DNA of 64,000 nt from Sistotremastrum niveocremeum HHB9708 (GCA_001630475.1 KV419418.1:62001-126000), one strand, 5' to 3'. Counted from the first letter of the stretch, positions 24,801 through 39,300 are shown. The notes: generated by a model from the sequence alone, not told the origin. Translations and numbers: made by a program.

Positions 24801-27800
24801 ACACTCTGACGCGCACATGACGGATCTCGGCTTGGAGGCCTTGCTATGCCTGCCGTTGACGAAAATAGTCGTTTATTCGATTGCTATCAACGGCTGCTAA
24901 TTTACTTCCACATCGCCTCGCCGTTCGAACGAATGCATAATCCCAGACTATCAGTACGCGAAGGGTAGTCGAATTTTCGAAAGCTACGAAAGCATAATCG
25001 ACCAAACATCTCTCACGCCGACCCACGACAACACTTTTTATCCTGTTACAGACGACTCGCTGCCAAATCAGCTTCTCCTGTGTCTTATTCCGGGCCGTCA
25101 ACTTCCACTCACTCACATTTGTCCTCTGGTTTCTTTTTCCTGTGTCGACCAGCGAGTATTTCGTCTCGAAATATCGAGCTTGAATATCTGGTCGAATCTC
25201 GGCTTGTCAACCTTCACCGACGTACCCGGGACCGAGCCCGGCCCGCCCATCTCACCCGTGACCCGAACATACTTCTTATCTTTATCTTTCTTTATCTCGC
25301 TCGCTCAGGATCAATTCTTTTTCTTTTGGAAAGTACACACGACGGACGTGTGAATTACTAGTATAGGAGTGCGATAGGCAATGTCTCGGGAGCGAATATC
25401 CCTATTCGCTTCATTGCTCGAAGACTCGAAGGACCGGTGGATGGAAGAGGTGACGACGATGACATAGCGGGAGAGTCTAATGGGGTATGTCATTTCAGAG
25501 TGTACCTTCGACTATCCCATATGTATTCTCGAGCAGAGCTGACGTCCACGGCGGCCGTGTTTGCAGATTAGATCACTGGCAAGGTTCGCACTCCTCGCCT
25601 TCTCTGTTTCTGAATCTCGTTCTGTCTGGCAATAAAAATACATCCGCATCGACGTCTCGATCTATATTCATCGATCCCGACATCCGTCCTTCGCTTTCGC
25701 TCTATGCTCTCATGCTACCTCTACATCTAGCAAACAACTCCAATCCATCCCAAAATGATCAACCATAACACCTCTTCCAATTACAAACCTAATACCCGTC
25801 TCCTGACCTGACCCTCGACCAAACTCCAACCCTCCCAAAATCGATGTTCCTATAAAGTGAATCTCAATCTCAATCTCAATCCCAATCTTCCTCCCGATCT
25901 CGTTCTATTCAGAATACCTGGTAAAAAAGCGCTCGATCGGAAATCCCCACGACGAGCGGGCGGTATGCCGCTGCAATATAATTACCCCCACATTATTGCT
26001 AAGATAAGAAACATCAGCGCCTGCGCCTCCGCATGCTCGTGACCAAGACCAAGACCAAGGACAAAGCCAAGCCCCGACCCGCCTTGGCTTTGCGCTGCGC
26101 AATGTTCCGGTATACTAGTACTAGTACCAGGTACTGGCAACGATCACCGTGTCACCGTCTCCCGCACCCGTATCAAACCTCAGTCCCAAGACCGACGCGC
26201 TGAAGGAAGAAATAAGAAATAAGAAATTGGAACGGGAATTCAAGTTCCTTCCGACACCCAGTCTATCCCTGTTTCGTCGCACTTTCATACACCGTGACTA
26301 TTCGTCCCGACAAGATCGATCCATAATAAGGAATAAGGCTGATCTTGATATCCGACCTGATCGATATCCCAGAGATCTCCCAGATCTCGTTGCCGTTGTT
26401 AGACTGGATCTTTGTTCGGTTACCAGATTCGAGATTTGGAGATTGACCGTAAGGTCCTCGGTGCCGTGGCGGGCGGGGCGCTTATCCTTACTGATTATTG
26501 ATTGTTGATTATTTTGGGATGGTCGGCGAGCTTCGAGGTGGAGCTTTCTCAGTTTCTGATGCGGTCAATATTGGCGCTTGATTTCAGGTCGCAGTGACTC
26601 GTTGGACGGTCGGTTTGGGCTTGGCTTTGCCTCGTTTGAATAAGTCGAGCTTTGAGTTTCGGAAGTGGGATTTGATAAGCTTTCGAGGTACGGTAAGTGA
26701 TGATGTCATGCTTTTCTCCCGGCAAAGCTCTCAGATTTTTCTTTGAAAGTCTTTCAGGTCCTCGCTCGTGAGTACGTAGATATTCGAGACGACCAAACGA
26801 CAATTTGAAGGTGCTCACGTGTTCAACGTTTCTTCAAGCATTTTTTCAATTCGAGAACTCGAACGCACGCCCAACGCACGTTCGTACGCATGCCATCGTA
26901 CCACGCACTCTCATCCATCACCATCCCAACGTCTATACACCCGTCCAGACCCCGTCCGAGCCCAGGAATCCGGACAACAGAGAAAAAGAACAAAGCTCGG
27001 AAAATTGAAGACCGTGCCAACCCTGATTTTCTTCGACCCCGTTTCGTTTTCGTTTTCTTTGAGAGCTTGATTTGGACGAGTGGCTAAGTTTTCTCGAGGA
27101 TGGACTGGGATTGGATTAGTTCGTAAGCAACGTGTGGATTTGAGGGATTGGAGAGGAGAGTCGATGGATGAGTCTGGATCGTTGGATAATTTTTTGGTGG
27201 ATGTGCTCCACAGTTTGGACGGAATTTTTTGTGTACCTGAGTCGTTCGCCTCGAGATAACATTTAAGAGATGTCGTCGAAAGCTGTGATAGGACCTTGCT
27301 TACATGTACATATCATCTGGTGTTCTTGTATATGTTTAGAAATTCTATTAATCATTACATGTATGCCTCAGCAACATAGTCTCTCAAAGACACGAAAAAA
27401 ATACTACCGGTGTTCATCGACCCGGAGACTTTCCTTCCGTCCCTTCCGCCCACTCGAAAATTTCAAAGGTACAAAGTCCAAGGCACCACCAAGCAAATCC
27501 GTACCTGTAAAATTTCGGACACGTCGATCTGATTCCAGGCTCGGAGAGTCCGAGGCCGAATCGGTCGGCCCGTAGGATAGAGGTGAACACGTAGTTCGAA
27601 AACACGTACGGTTTTACGGGTCTTGAATCCTGAGGCGGGAGTTCCGGACGGAGAAGGAAGGAAGGAGCTTGAAAGCCTGAGGCTTATTTTGTTATCAGGA
27701 AAAATAGGTGAGGCAGAATATTCCTTCCCTCGACTGCGTGCTCAAAATCAACTAAAAAGACACAGCGAGCGTATGATCCAACATTGCAAGAACCACAAAC

Positions 27801-30800
27801 ACAGCAAGACGCGCATACGGGCAATATCAGACAGTCGACCAGAGAAAGAAAGCTGCGGTCGAAGCAACAGAGCTCGACGTCATCAGGCTTCGTTATCTTC
27901 CCAGAAATCGGACCAAAAAAGGGTTTCTGAGCCCTCGCATTCCTTATCGGACATAGCTCCAGGACCACTCAGGACACTCAGGACGAAGTTCGATCGGACT
28001 CGGCATTCTCGGCAGTCGGTAAGCACGCGTCGGGATCGGAAGTCGGGCATCGGGCGGGTTGTCGTTCCGATATTTTCCGAGGAGATAAGCACTTTCTTAT
28101 CTCTCGCTGTCTCTTTCATTCTTTCCTCGTGCGCGAGTCGGACGATCCGTAGCTTCTTTGATGGGGCATATCGGAGTCGTTGGATGCTATAGCAGATCAT
28201 GATTACGAAGATTTGTTTGTTGATTCTAGAGAAGAATTCGTAAGCAAATATTCGAACTCGAAGATTATTGACCCATTCGTATTCATAGCCACATCGAGAA
28301 CCTCGAAGACGCAGAAGTGCTTGGAGAATGACGGTGCAGGAATTGGGGTTTGTAACGCCACTCGCCAGAAGACGAAGTCATCGTAAAAAGAATAGTCAAG
28401 TAGGCAGACTTACACACTCGCATATATGCCTCCGGGATACCGTGCCGGAAGATCGTCTCATACCCCTTCCCATCCATCTTCTTTACCTCCATCAGGGAAT
28501 CACTCAACCGACGCATTCCGACGTCCAATTCATAATAGGCGTGGACGTAGACCATAGAGAGATGACTCGGGAACGCATGGAATGAATACAGTGCCACACT
28601 GCGGAATGAATCCAAAGTGATCGGAGAGGAGTGTGGTGTGGGATTCGTCGATGAGATGATGACACGATGGTGGATGAATAGATGATTATGATAGACTTTC
28701 CGATGAAGCAATAAGCGAGGCGGAATTGAATACAGACATCGGAATTCTATAGCATCTGTATTCATGTGCTTGAGAAGCTTGAGAAGATGAGAAGTCAGGA
28801 ACGTAAGAAGCGTGAGGGGAGGGAGGGGTGGACTACTTTAAGCGGTAAGCGTGATGAAATTAAGGAGGCGGAGAAGGGACGATGATAGGCTGTGTGATTT
28901 GGGGGATAGGAGCTTTACCCCTCGTTCTCAGACTCTCCAGAGTCGTAGATTCGCTTCTCTTGAACTTACTTCCGTGTTTGGTGTTGATATTAGGCGTCTT
29001 TTGAAGAAGTTGAGAAACCGGGGTGACGCTCTACGTTGTGTACCTGAGAATGAGAATGGCGTGGCGATCTTGCCATGTTGTCAGCGCTGAACGAATATCG
29101 AGAATTCGAAGGTGATGAGCTCAAGTCCCGGTGCCGGACCGGGGTACTCGGGATAGGGGATGTTTGTGTGAGAAAGGTTGACTGTCACGGTAGAGATCTG
29201 ATCCCGCGTCGGCTGCGAGTAACGTTTATCAAAGCCTGTAGTCTGGAGCGAACGGAGTCGCGGCGTACTGGAGTCGTGTGTATGAGAGCTTGCCGAAACG
29301 AAGTGGAAGGTACGAACAAACGAGAGAAGATGAGTGGTAAGCGAACAGGAAATGAATGCCAGGTGTCGCTTGAAGGTGTGAAAGAGATGCCAGTCCTAGA
29401 GTAACATCTGGATGGTGATAAACATATAAGCATTCTCGCTGGGGAGACGGTCAGTCAAAGGTGAGCTGACTAGATCTCCGAAGTACGTACCAGATGCTTC
29501 AAAATTCATACATAATAATAAGACTCAGTCATCACTCGTAGTAAAGTTCGATGCATTAGCGATACAAGACGAAAGAAGCTTCATTTCGTGTGAATGAACT
29601 GTGTGGTATGATGAGATCACCGCTTATGAATTTCTGGACAGAACCTACCTGAGAAGTCTGAGTTCGATGGTATGCGACCATCGGCCGATGTCCTGTCAGA
29701 AACGTTATCACCACAAATCGACAGGCGAATGCACAAGGCCCGCTTACTAGTACGTCGGCGTCTACTCTCAACTCCACGATCTACCTCATTCTTTATCTTG
29801 CGATTCAAGCAGATTTCGATCAGAGCCATATAATCGAGGGACCATAAGTACCAGATTTAACAAAAGACAGCAATTCTTTTGAGATTCGATCGCGAAGCTC
29901 TTGGTAAGCAGTCTTGATTTAAGTTTCGTTGTCGAGATATAGACATAGTCACATAGATAAACAGCCATAAGCGAGAGATTAGCCTGAGATCGACATTGAG
30001 CTCCAGCATCAAAGGAGAGAATTCCGATGGACAGGACACCGACAGAGGATCCAGAATTCCAGGAAAGTCCTTCTCGTAAGTCCCTCATAAACTTCCATTG
30101 GATAGCATCGTACGACACCGATCACACCCAGCATAAGAAACATAAAACCCAGACCATCAGAGGATCCTTTACCAATGGCATCCCTCGAAAGATAGGATAT
30201 GATCGCCAGGTGAACAGGTCCAACTACACAAGCGATTCAGACCCTTTATTCGATTTTGCTATCCTTGCCGAGTGAAGTCGATTTGATCCCGTCCCGTCTT
30301 GCTCTTCCGTCGATGTCGATTTGCAGGGTGGTGGAGAGGGTGAGAGTTGAGGTTGAGGTTGATGACGTCAGTGTTGTTGGAATTGGAGCCGAGAATCGAG
30401 AGGGGGCCGATGACTTGGTCGGTATACGACTTGGGGATAGATTGGATCCTGACTTCTCTTTCTATCCGTTTTCTGCGCCTGAACGAAGAACGATAATTCG
30501 GTACAATATTTGAAGACCGTCAGTTTCATGAAGGGATATCAAACATGAACAACTCACCATTTCCCACATAATAATCGTGACCCACATTCCAACATTTCAG
30601 CACATTCGTCACAACATCTCCGGCTCCCCCTAGACACGACTCCCCCAACTTGAACTCGCACTACCAAAGTCGATAACCCGCACCGAATCCGATCGACACG
30701 GTAGCGGGAGACTCCATCCCGATTTCCATGTGAGGGACTGAGGGTCAGGAGAAGCGAGTCCGCGTAGATCGCATCATCGTATTGACACTGAGGCGAGGGC

Positions 30801-33800
30801 CAAGAGGGACTGACGGATGTACTAGGTGGAGGTGTTACGGAACCGGTAACTTGGTGGGACAAGGGCTCGAGAATAAATGAGACAAACTCAAGACCTGGTT
30901 AATAATTGATTTCAGAGGTTAATGGGTCTTTCCGAGACAGTCTTAGACAGTCAGTAATATATTAGAGTGCAAATAAAAGTGAAACTAAGACAGAGCTAGT
31001 CGATGTCTCAGTCGTGCGACGTAGTCTAAATGACAATACGACACTGCTGGTCAAAGCGGCGCGAAGACTACGCTATGACTCTAATGCTAAAGATATAGCA
31101 GTCCGATAGACGATGCTAAACCAAAGCTATAACGATTAGCAGCGATGACGCAATGCTAGATCGAGTCCGAGACTTAAGAATTCACACAATATTCGAGGGT
31201 AGTAAAAGATGATCATTCCAGGTACGAAACAGCTACCCTTAAGTACTACGATACTGAGTCATTTACCAAAAAGAGACATCAAGACATGAAAAGGTAAGTT
31301 GACTCATCTCGATCCTGAATCCAGCGAGGCTGTGTTGCGGCTGCGAAAGACTCGACTGGATAAGGAAAGTGATGGGCCGTGCGCGAGGCACCGAAGGAAC
31401 ATGATAGAACGTCGTAGAACATGATAGAATAAGACTTGATGGATACCGAGAGAATCGGCGACACTGGAGGACTCAGCAAGAAAGGAAAGAAAGAATCAAG
31501 AAAAGAATCAAGAAATCGAAAGCGAAGGCGAGGAAATCACCGAAAATATTCACAACCATTGATACCCCTAACAGGAGGTTACCACGCCACGAAGGATCAG
31601 GGCCTAGGTGTTCGGTTCCGGTTCGTGTGTCGACATGGGTATGAGTTTGGATATGTTTTTCAGCGCCGAGGGATATTTTCGATGCGATTTGAACGGATTT
31701 TGGATTGAGCATTTTCTCGCTTAAAGCCTTGAGGCCTTGAGGTTCGAGTCCGTTCATCGAATCACTACGGGTGCCGAAAATGATATTTGTGTGCTACAGT
31801 GTCTGGATGGTTATTAGACCTAAAATCAGATTGAATCATCGGAATAAACCACATACCGAAACCAGGGAAAATTCATGCATGTCGCAGGCTGACGGGCTGA
31901 AAGTACACGTAGGCGAACATCGAATATTAATATTGCAGTTCGGACAATGCCTTGCCTTTCGTAATTGCCAAGAACGATGTGTGCCATCGTAGACGCAAGC
32001 TCCCAATCGTCGGTTTTAGGTTTTGCTTTTTGGTTTTGCTTCCGGGATGCCAAGACTCAAAGCCAAGTAGCCAAGGGCAGTCATCGAAATATCCCAATAA
32101 ACGAGATGAGCTCAGGCTTGACTTGCCAGTGAGCGGCTGAGCCTCGACTTTACTCGAGTATAGTACAGTACCTAAAGGTCCTAAATCAAGTACAGCGTCA
32201 TCCCATTGAATCGCAGTGAACCGCGAGAGGTACGTACCTCCATCTCTTACTGATCTTCGTCCGACAGTGAGACTACGCGGACGCGGTTCACGAGTCTGGA
32301 TGATCTACCAAGTAGCACGACGTAGCAACAACCTTGAATCTGAATTTGACAGCTCAGAAATACCGACATGCTACAGACAGAGACAGCTGCTGCACATGGC
32401 CCATCCACATGGCATGAATCACCCAAGGAATCACCGACATGCGCTGATGCGCTGATGGACAGCCAAAGTCCAAGGATCAGGCTCAAGCCTCACCGTAGAA
32501 ATTCAACGGCCATCTCCGTACTCGAGTATGCTCTGTCAAACGGCCGCGGGCGCTCTACTGGTAACAGTTTGAAAATCGTCGTCAAGGAACCAGGCCGCCT
32601 GTCCTCCACCAACAACTTAAATCACGATCATATTCATCACTTAGCTCAGGGCCGTAAGCTTTCCCATCTTGATCCATGCTTTACCAAATAAAGTAATCCG
32701 GCCACCGCTCGCTTAAAGTCACTCGATTGAATATTCTAAGCGAAATCCTAAGCGAAGTAAGCGGGATGATGGTTCTGGAGCGGTCGAAGCCTCTACGGCA
32801 AAGGCGCATTCAAGGGTTTGGGGACGGGAGTTTGTTGGCTCCGGGTGGTTATTTGCTTGTTTTGGAAGGTGGATGAGCGAGACCAAGCGGGTTCGTAGGA
32901 AGCGTAGGAGCTTACATGTAGCAGCAGGGCCGATTAGGGTGGGAATTTGGACGATATCGTTTGTTCAGTGGTGACTGGTCTATATGCGCTTTTTATATTC
33001 GTCAATCTGGATAAGTCGTACCGTGTTGTATTGGACGAGAATTCGTAGCCGGAACAGCTTGTAATTTATCGTCTTGCGCGAATGACGAGATGTGTATTGT
33101 AGGGTTCCGGATTATCGATTGGTACTAGAACTTGGACTTTTCAACAGCGAGCCCACAATTATCGCTATGGCACAATGGCACAATACAAAAATAAGCGTAA
33201 CCGCAAGTTCCGTTCCTGGACCGCCAGAAGCCCATAAAGCCCGCAAAGCTCACGAAGCCCACAGAAGCCATAAGCCAGAAGCATGAGTGCGGGACCGATG
33301 TTATTACCTCTTACCGTGGTGACTCGTTCGCTTGTCAACGCGTGACGTAGTTCTACTACACGATAATACCAGACTGAATAACAAAATTCATCGAAAGTAA
33401 GGGAAACAAGACAAACGTGCCTTTCTTCCTTCGGACTCGGAAAAAAGACAAATATTCCCTGCGGATTCATTCAAGCTAAAGTTACTAGTGATAATGGTTC
33501 CATCGACACGGACGTTCGGCATCCAAGAAAACATCGGCATCTCTCGATTGTTTGAATATCCGAGTCGAGTCGAGGACGAAGACTAAAGATAGGAAACATT
33601 AATCAACGTGAAAATACACGCACGGCGGCCACAGCAAGACCGACACCGAAGCTGATAGGAAAGAATAGGAACAGCGGGTTTACCGAAGGCTCATCATTTT
33701 TGCAGATTAGACTATCACTATCACCATCAACTCGGCCAATTCGGCCAATTCGGCACCAGCGAAATTTCATGACCTCGAGCCTCGAGCCTCGAGACCGACG

Positions 33801-35505
33801 AGAGAGATAATGATAATCAGAGCTTATTCGATGATTTCGCTTGGTCTTCGTGCCAGTGGGGGAGAAAATATTTAGCGGATGATCGAGTCTAAAATCGAAG
33901 CGAAGGGAAGCCGAGAAGGATGCCGAAGAAGACTCTGCTCGGCTCGGGAGGGGAGGGGAGGGGAGAGGAAAATGAGTCGGAAGAAAAGGATGACGCGTCT
34001 CGTAATGCATAAGGCCATAACTACAAATTGACCTCCAAAATAATACGTTGCCTGGACGTTTCGTTGGTCCTATTAATATTGGTATTATCAATTGCGGAAG
34101 ACGTCAATGAGGGAAGGAAAGAAGGAAGAGCTCGGAATGGATATCCTATTACCTCAACTCGTCAATAGCATACAAACCCGTGCATATGACTCGTCCTCGG
34201 CTGTCTATGCTACTACCGGTAGCGCTCAACAGGCGCCGGCGTCAAAGCGAATGTACGTACCTTTTGTCAAAATTCTTCACCGCGCCGCGCTGTGTGTCCA
34301 CGATTGTGCGACGGACCCTACTCGATTTTTCACATTTTTCTCCTTATTTTTGGAACTTTTGGCTTGAAGGTGATCGGAGGCCGTAGGTGGCCCTTGCCCT
34401 TGCCGCCCTTGCCCTGAGACCAAAGACTCGGCATGACAGTTACAGTCGGCGTAAGAAGTACTAGTTAGGGAGGGAGAACAAGACTGACGCACCTGAAAGT
34501 GGCCTGAAAGTCGAGGCTTCCCCGCGGGATAACCGGTGGATCGGTGATCGACCTCCAGAGCTCAGTCTGGTCCAAGAGTTATATGTGGATGTGTTTCATC
34601 TCTCAAGTTGCGTGAAACGCGGATCGCAACGTCTTCACGAGCCTGAAACAGACACTGTGAATCGGGGATCTGCTGAGAATCGACGCGGTATTGCACGAGG
34701 AGAGTAGAGTGGAGCCTCGCATCGTCGATTCGCGCCCACAAAATTCTTCCCGACAGTCCGCACGAAGAGGAGAAAGGAAGCATTAGCGCTCGATCATATT
34801 CCCTCTTCCAGCCGACGTCGCGACTCGATGGAATAAATAGAACGTTCCACCAGTCGATCTACGATCCAATAAATTTGAATTATTCGTGATTTTGATTATT
34901 TCGTGTTAGCCGATCGCTTGCGTCGAGAGATTTTCGGACCCGGCCGAGTCTCACTAGCGTCATTTTCTTCATCTGCTTCTTCTGCTTCTGCTTCGTCCCT
35001 TGCTTTGCTTTGTCCTCGACCAAATGCCCTTGCCCTACTCATATCCTATTGGCTATGAACGTGCCGGTGACGGGTGATGCAGTGACGATAAATTGCTTAG
35101 ACATGTGCATGTGATACGAAGAAGCTAGACGAGGATCTCGCGTGGATGTGGATCGGGCGAAGAATCTGAGATTCGCTGTCTGCAAGTTTTTGATTCTTTG
35201 GTTCCTCGTGCTTCCGGTCTTGCGTTTCGTTGCTTTGTTATGCGGAGGATATAATACTCGAGTCGCGTCACTTCGGTCTCCCTCGTTCCTTTCCGTCCAC
35301 CGCTCGTCTCATCTTTCGTGTTCTTCCTCGTCGTCGCCCATCGCTCGTCTTACTCTTACATCGATTTCGCCTCAACTCTTCCTCAACTATCGACTCACTC
35401 AATTACTCACCGCTCGTACTCATCACCGCGTGACCGCGTGAACGTCGACAGCGCTCGCCTTCACCAGCTTCACTCATCGCTCATTCCTCAACGCGTCCCT
35501 ACCCA
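21815..35505. other. Long gene-poor tract; weak or decayed gene fragments
   Basis: No gene was resolved. Weak coding-like pieces are present. At 23499-23753 (+) a frame holds a membrane-like segment (IALTWISLLTGLSAFVYWHI). At about 30862-30554 (-) there are bits reminiscent of the DUF6593-like genes (VIDFG, then LGGAGDVVTNVL in another frame), possibly a decayed paralogue. At 31757-31473 and 34091-33603 (-) there are hydrophobic C-terminal-like stretches. None could be extended through good splice sites. The 189-codon frame at 27623-28192 has no motif. The palindrome TACTAGTA recurs through the tract. Confidence 0.4.
25860..25890. repeat. Short AATCTC tandem repeat
   Basis: AATCTC is repeated about four times and then degenerates to AATCCC. 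It lies just downstream of a TATAAAG sequence, but no gene follows that I can support. Confidence 0.7.
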
Positions 35506-36375
35506 ATGCCAATGTCAGAACACAAACCCTCCTTCCTAATCGAACACATCCTCCCCTCCCCCACCCCCACCACCACCTCATTTTCCTCCATCCCATCCCT
35601 CCCCCCCTCCGCCGAATTCACCGAATTCTCCTCCTCCCTCTCCTCCTCCAGCTCGGATTCCTCGGCCCAAACGCCTCTGTACAGGATCCACCGTACCCCT
35701 CTCGCAGGTCAACCCCTCCGACTGATCTACAAAATATACGATCTCACCTCCCCATCTCCTTTCGGCTCTTCCTCCTTCAATATTAATACGAACGGGGGAG
35801 GAGTGAATAGGACGGGAAGAGCGGATGTATTTATGGAAGCGTTCGCAGTGCTCGATTTCGGTACCCGCTGGATGACTGGGGGAGGAGGGGGTGGAGGGGG
35901 GTGGAGAGAAGATGCAAAAGTCGTCATTGGATCTGGAGCATCTGCTATCTCTATGAAGTTAGACGAGTACCTCTCTCGTGCGGGGAATGGAAACTGGTAC
36001 GTCTTTCTCCATCTCATCGCTTGAACGTATATTGATAATTTCTAGGGACACGTATCGACGCTTCAAAGGGAGGGATACGCAAAGTTATGAATGGCTCACG
36101 AAAGCAGGTCTGCACGATATCGACTGGATCGTACGTCCGTCCTCCTCTCCTCTTACCCTCCTCTTCGTCGATGCGGGAGGCCCTCCTTCGTCCTTCCCAC
36201 TTTACTGATTCTGTTTGATAACAGTGCGCAACACCCCTCGACTACCTAATAGCCCAATACACCCTTCCAACCGACTCTCTTCCACCGAGCGCATATGAGA
36301 AGCCTACGGCGGAGTATCATCCGAGGTCGGGGTGGGGGCTTTTTGTGTCTAGGAATGCGAGGGGTATGACGCCTG
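35506..36375 (+). CDS. DUF6593-like protein, paralogue of 21049-21814; 3' end unresolved
   Basis: Exons 35506-35996, 36046-36130 and 36225-36375 join in frame. The N-terminus (MPMSEHKPSFLIEHILPSP) leads into a Ser/Thr/Pro-rich stretch, then LYRIHRTPLAGQPLRLIYKI, EAFAVLDFGTRW, a poly-Gly loop, KLDEYLSRAGNGNW, then TYRRFKGRDTQSYEWL and CATPLDYLIAQYTLP. The last blocks match SLYRKFQALDSNEYRW and CTNIFNQVVAHFDL of the 21-kb gene, and the three introns fall at the same places in the same phases (2, 0, 1). The fourth exon should encode a closing helix like LLATLILMRH; a GC-start stretch after the acceptor near 36631 is the best candidate, but the surrounding T/C-rich DNA is open in all plus frames, so I could not fix the end. 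A Gly-rich insert and a longer Ser-rich N-terminus set it apart from its paralogue. Confidence 0.65.
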
Positions 36376-39300
36376 GTGAGTTTTGTTTCTTCTGCTTCGT
36401 TGGAGTTCAGTTTGTTTTCTTTGGTTTGATTCGTTGTCTTTTGTTTTCTGAGTTGAGTTTGGGTTGACGTCCTTGCGCTTTCTTTTTGCTTTCTTCCCTT
36501 TTCGTTCGGTTCGCTTTGTTCGCTTTCCTCCATTCCTCCATTCTTTCGTTCCGTCGTTCCGTCGTTCGTTCGTTTCGTCGTTTCGTCGTTCACACTCGTT
36601 CTGGACCGGATTTCATTCGACGTGATTACAGGCAGTCTTTACTTCCTTCCTCACGCTAGCTCTCATCCGTCATTCGTCCTCCCTCCTTACGACTTCCTTC
36701 ATCACTTCCTTCTGTCCCTCTTCGCTCCCTCTCTCTTCAATCGACCTTCGGGTATCCTTGATATATCTTCCTCATCTCTTCTCATCTTCCTCATCTCATC
36801 TCTCCTCTCCTCTCCTCTTCTCGTTTTCGTTTTCGTTGTCATTCGGTTTCGGTTTCGGTTTCGGTTTCGTTTTCGTTTTCGTTTTAGTGTTCGTTCGTTC
36901 GGTCCGCCTTTGTGATATGCGTGATATGCGTTCTATCTGCCTTTCATAGATTTCGTCGTTCTGCATTTCATAAGATGTGATTCCGGATCGTCTTTCCTTC
37001 CTCTCTCTCACCTCTTTCACTCCTTCTTTCCTCCCTTTTTCGAACTCTCGTTCCCTCCTTCTTCGTTCGACGTGGGGGCATATAGCCCTCTAGTCCCCCT
37101 CTCCCAACTATCCTTCAATATCATCGAAATATCGCATCCTTCATACCCTTCCTTTCTTCCTTCAAATCGACGCCCTCATCGTATCTATTTCCTTCCCTCT
37201 TTTCGCCCTCTTTTCGCCCTCTCATACCTCATACCTCATCTTCCTTCGTTCCTTCGCTCCTTCTGTCCTTCACCTTCGTTCTTTCCGTCTGTGACCTTCG
37301 CTCCTTCCGTCTTTCACCTTCGCTCCTTCTGTCTGTTCCTTGCTTGTTAATGATACTGATACTAACGACGAACCTAGAAATCTTAACTACGCTCTGGGCA
37401 ATGCGCGTCATTCGACATATAACATCACATCACTGACTCGCACACCCCCTTCCTCACTTCTCACACCCCCTCTTCTCACATCCCTCAACTTTCCTCTCGC
37501 CTTATCCCTTCTCCTCTCCCTCCTCCTCGTCCTCCCCTTCCTTCACCTCGCCCTCGCCCTCCTCCGCTCAACGATCCGAGTCCCAATCACGGTCATTCTT
37601 ATCCATGCCGTGGCTCCGTTCAAAGTCAAAGGCGAGACCGGCCAAGTCGCCCGATACATCTTCATCTTCGCTGCCCAAGTCGAAAACGAAACGCCCGCGG
37701 TTGTCTCGGAGGGAGAAAGAGCTCCTACGTGCTCTGCTCCTCGTTTCTTGATCCCTCTTTCCCTTCATCCTCACGATCCCTTCTTTCATTCTGTTGAACT
37801 GATCCATTGGTATATACGTGTAATACTTTCCTCTCGATCCTCTGCTACAGTCCCGTGTCAACGTCTCTGTCTCTTCGAGATCCCATTATCTTATTCTTTA
37901 CTTGCGCATATTCTTCCCACTTCTCCGATACATTACTTGTGCTCTGCTGAGCGTTGTTATTGCCGTTAATACTTCCCTCTCCCTCTCCCGCTTCCGGCAA
38001 TAGTGTCCTCTTGATACTCTCCGTTCATCGTTCCATCAATCGCCGCACACCATTAAATTTTATCAACAACGTAGTTGCATTCTCCCTCTCGTCCATAGTA
38101 AATAGTAAATAGTACATCATGTAATCTCTGTCAAGTCTCATCTCTGAAACCCAAAGCCATTAAATCATACATCATATCATTCATATGCCTCCCACAAAAA
38201 AATAACATGATCCGTGGCGTCATTTACGAACTTCGAGGACCGAAAGCCTGAGAATTGCATGGCTCAAGCCATAGTTACCGGACCGGTAACATTGCGCTGG
38301 AGTCGCTGGAGTTAATGTTAATAGTCACCTTGCAGTAAAAGTGACCTTAGTTTGAGACTTTGAGTTTATCGAAAGAAGTTTATCTCGTGAGTTTTCCGAT
38401 GATATCTCGGATAGCAAGGACCACCGAGACCTCCCGAGACCGAGCCTGAGAAATTAAATATTGTGTTCAACCCGAAGTGAGCTCGAGCCTCGAAGAGTGA
38501 GAAGACGTCGGAAGGCAAGAGAGCAACAGAGGTGGCGGCGCAGTACCTTCTCATCAAAACTTCTCATCAAAACTTGGACTAGTTTCCGAGGGCGAGTGGA
38601 TACAAGCGGCGCATCATGCAATATCGGATTCCGAGTGATCGATGTCGTATTGAACTGCAATATCCGAAATTGCAAGCTGATTCGAAGTTTTGAATAATTT
38701 TACGGCGACGCCGACGCCGACGCCACACCGACATTATCGAGATTCACAGACGCATTCCCGCCCTTCGGAGTACTTTGACTAGCGAGCGATATGACTTCGA
38801 AGCTTTAGCATGACGCTTCCCAGTACACCAAGTAGAAATCGAACGCTTGCAATTCCCAGATGTGCGCCCGGCCGCGGGTGAGGATCCTAGGAGGAAACAG
38901 TGCGAGAATGACGGTTTTACTACTAATAGTAACTCAGTTCAGCAGACAAAGAAGGCAACAGCGCACAAAATGCGACGACAGCAACGAAGAACGACTGTTC
39001 GGGTCCCCACCATCTACCATCCAAGTCCTCGATCAAGAATAGACTAGTTCCTTGTATACTAGACGCCCACGGCCTCCGCTCAAAGTCACACTAGGACTTC
39101 GAATTCAGGAACCGAGAGCCGAGAACTATGCGCTCGATCAGGGACAGGAAAGTGATATCGCTTAATGAAAACTCCACGAGATGATTCTCTTCTCCTCTAA
39201 AGACGACAGGCTGACGGCCAGAGAGCGGGGGAGAACGTGGAGTACTAGTATGATCGAGAGCAGAGATGGAGACTTTGTTCCGAGTTCATCACTTCTTAAA

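Noticed and set aside
27623-28192. 189-codon plus-strand frame
   Set aside because: Non-ATG start, Arg/Ser-rich composition without motifs, and no splice-linked exons.
31737-31747. Perfect B-box-like GGTTCGAGTCC
   Set aside because: No A box at a suitable distance and no T-arm or acceptor pairing.
33603-34091. 162-codon minus-strand frame with hydrophobic C-terminus
   Set aside because: Repeats such as TCGGCCAAT and CTCGAGC make up part of it and no family or exon chain supports it; mentioned only as a weak fragment.
36622-37350. Long plus-strand frames rich in Phe, Ser and Leu
   Set aside because: They come from pyrimidine-rich simple-sequence DNA that is open in every plus frame; no motif supports one frame.
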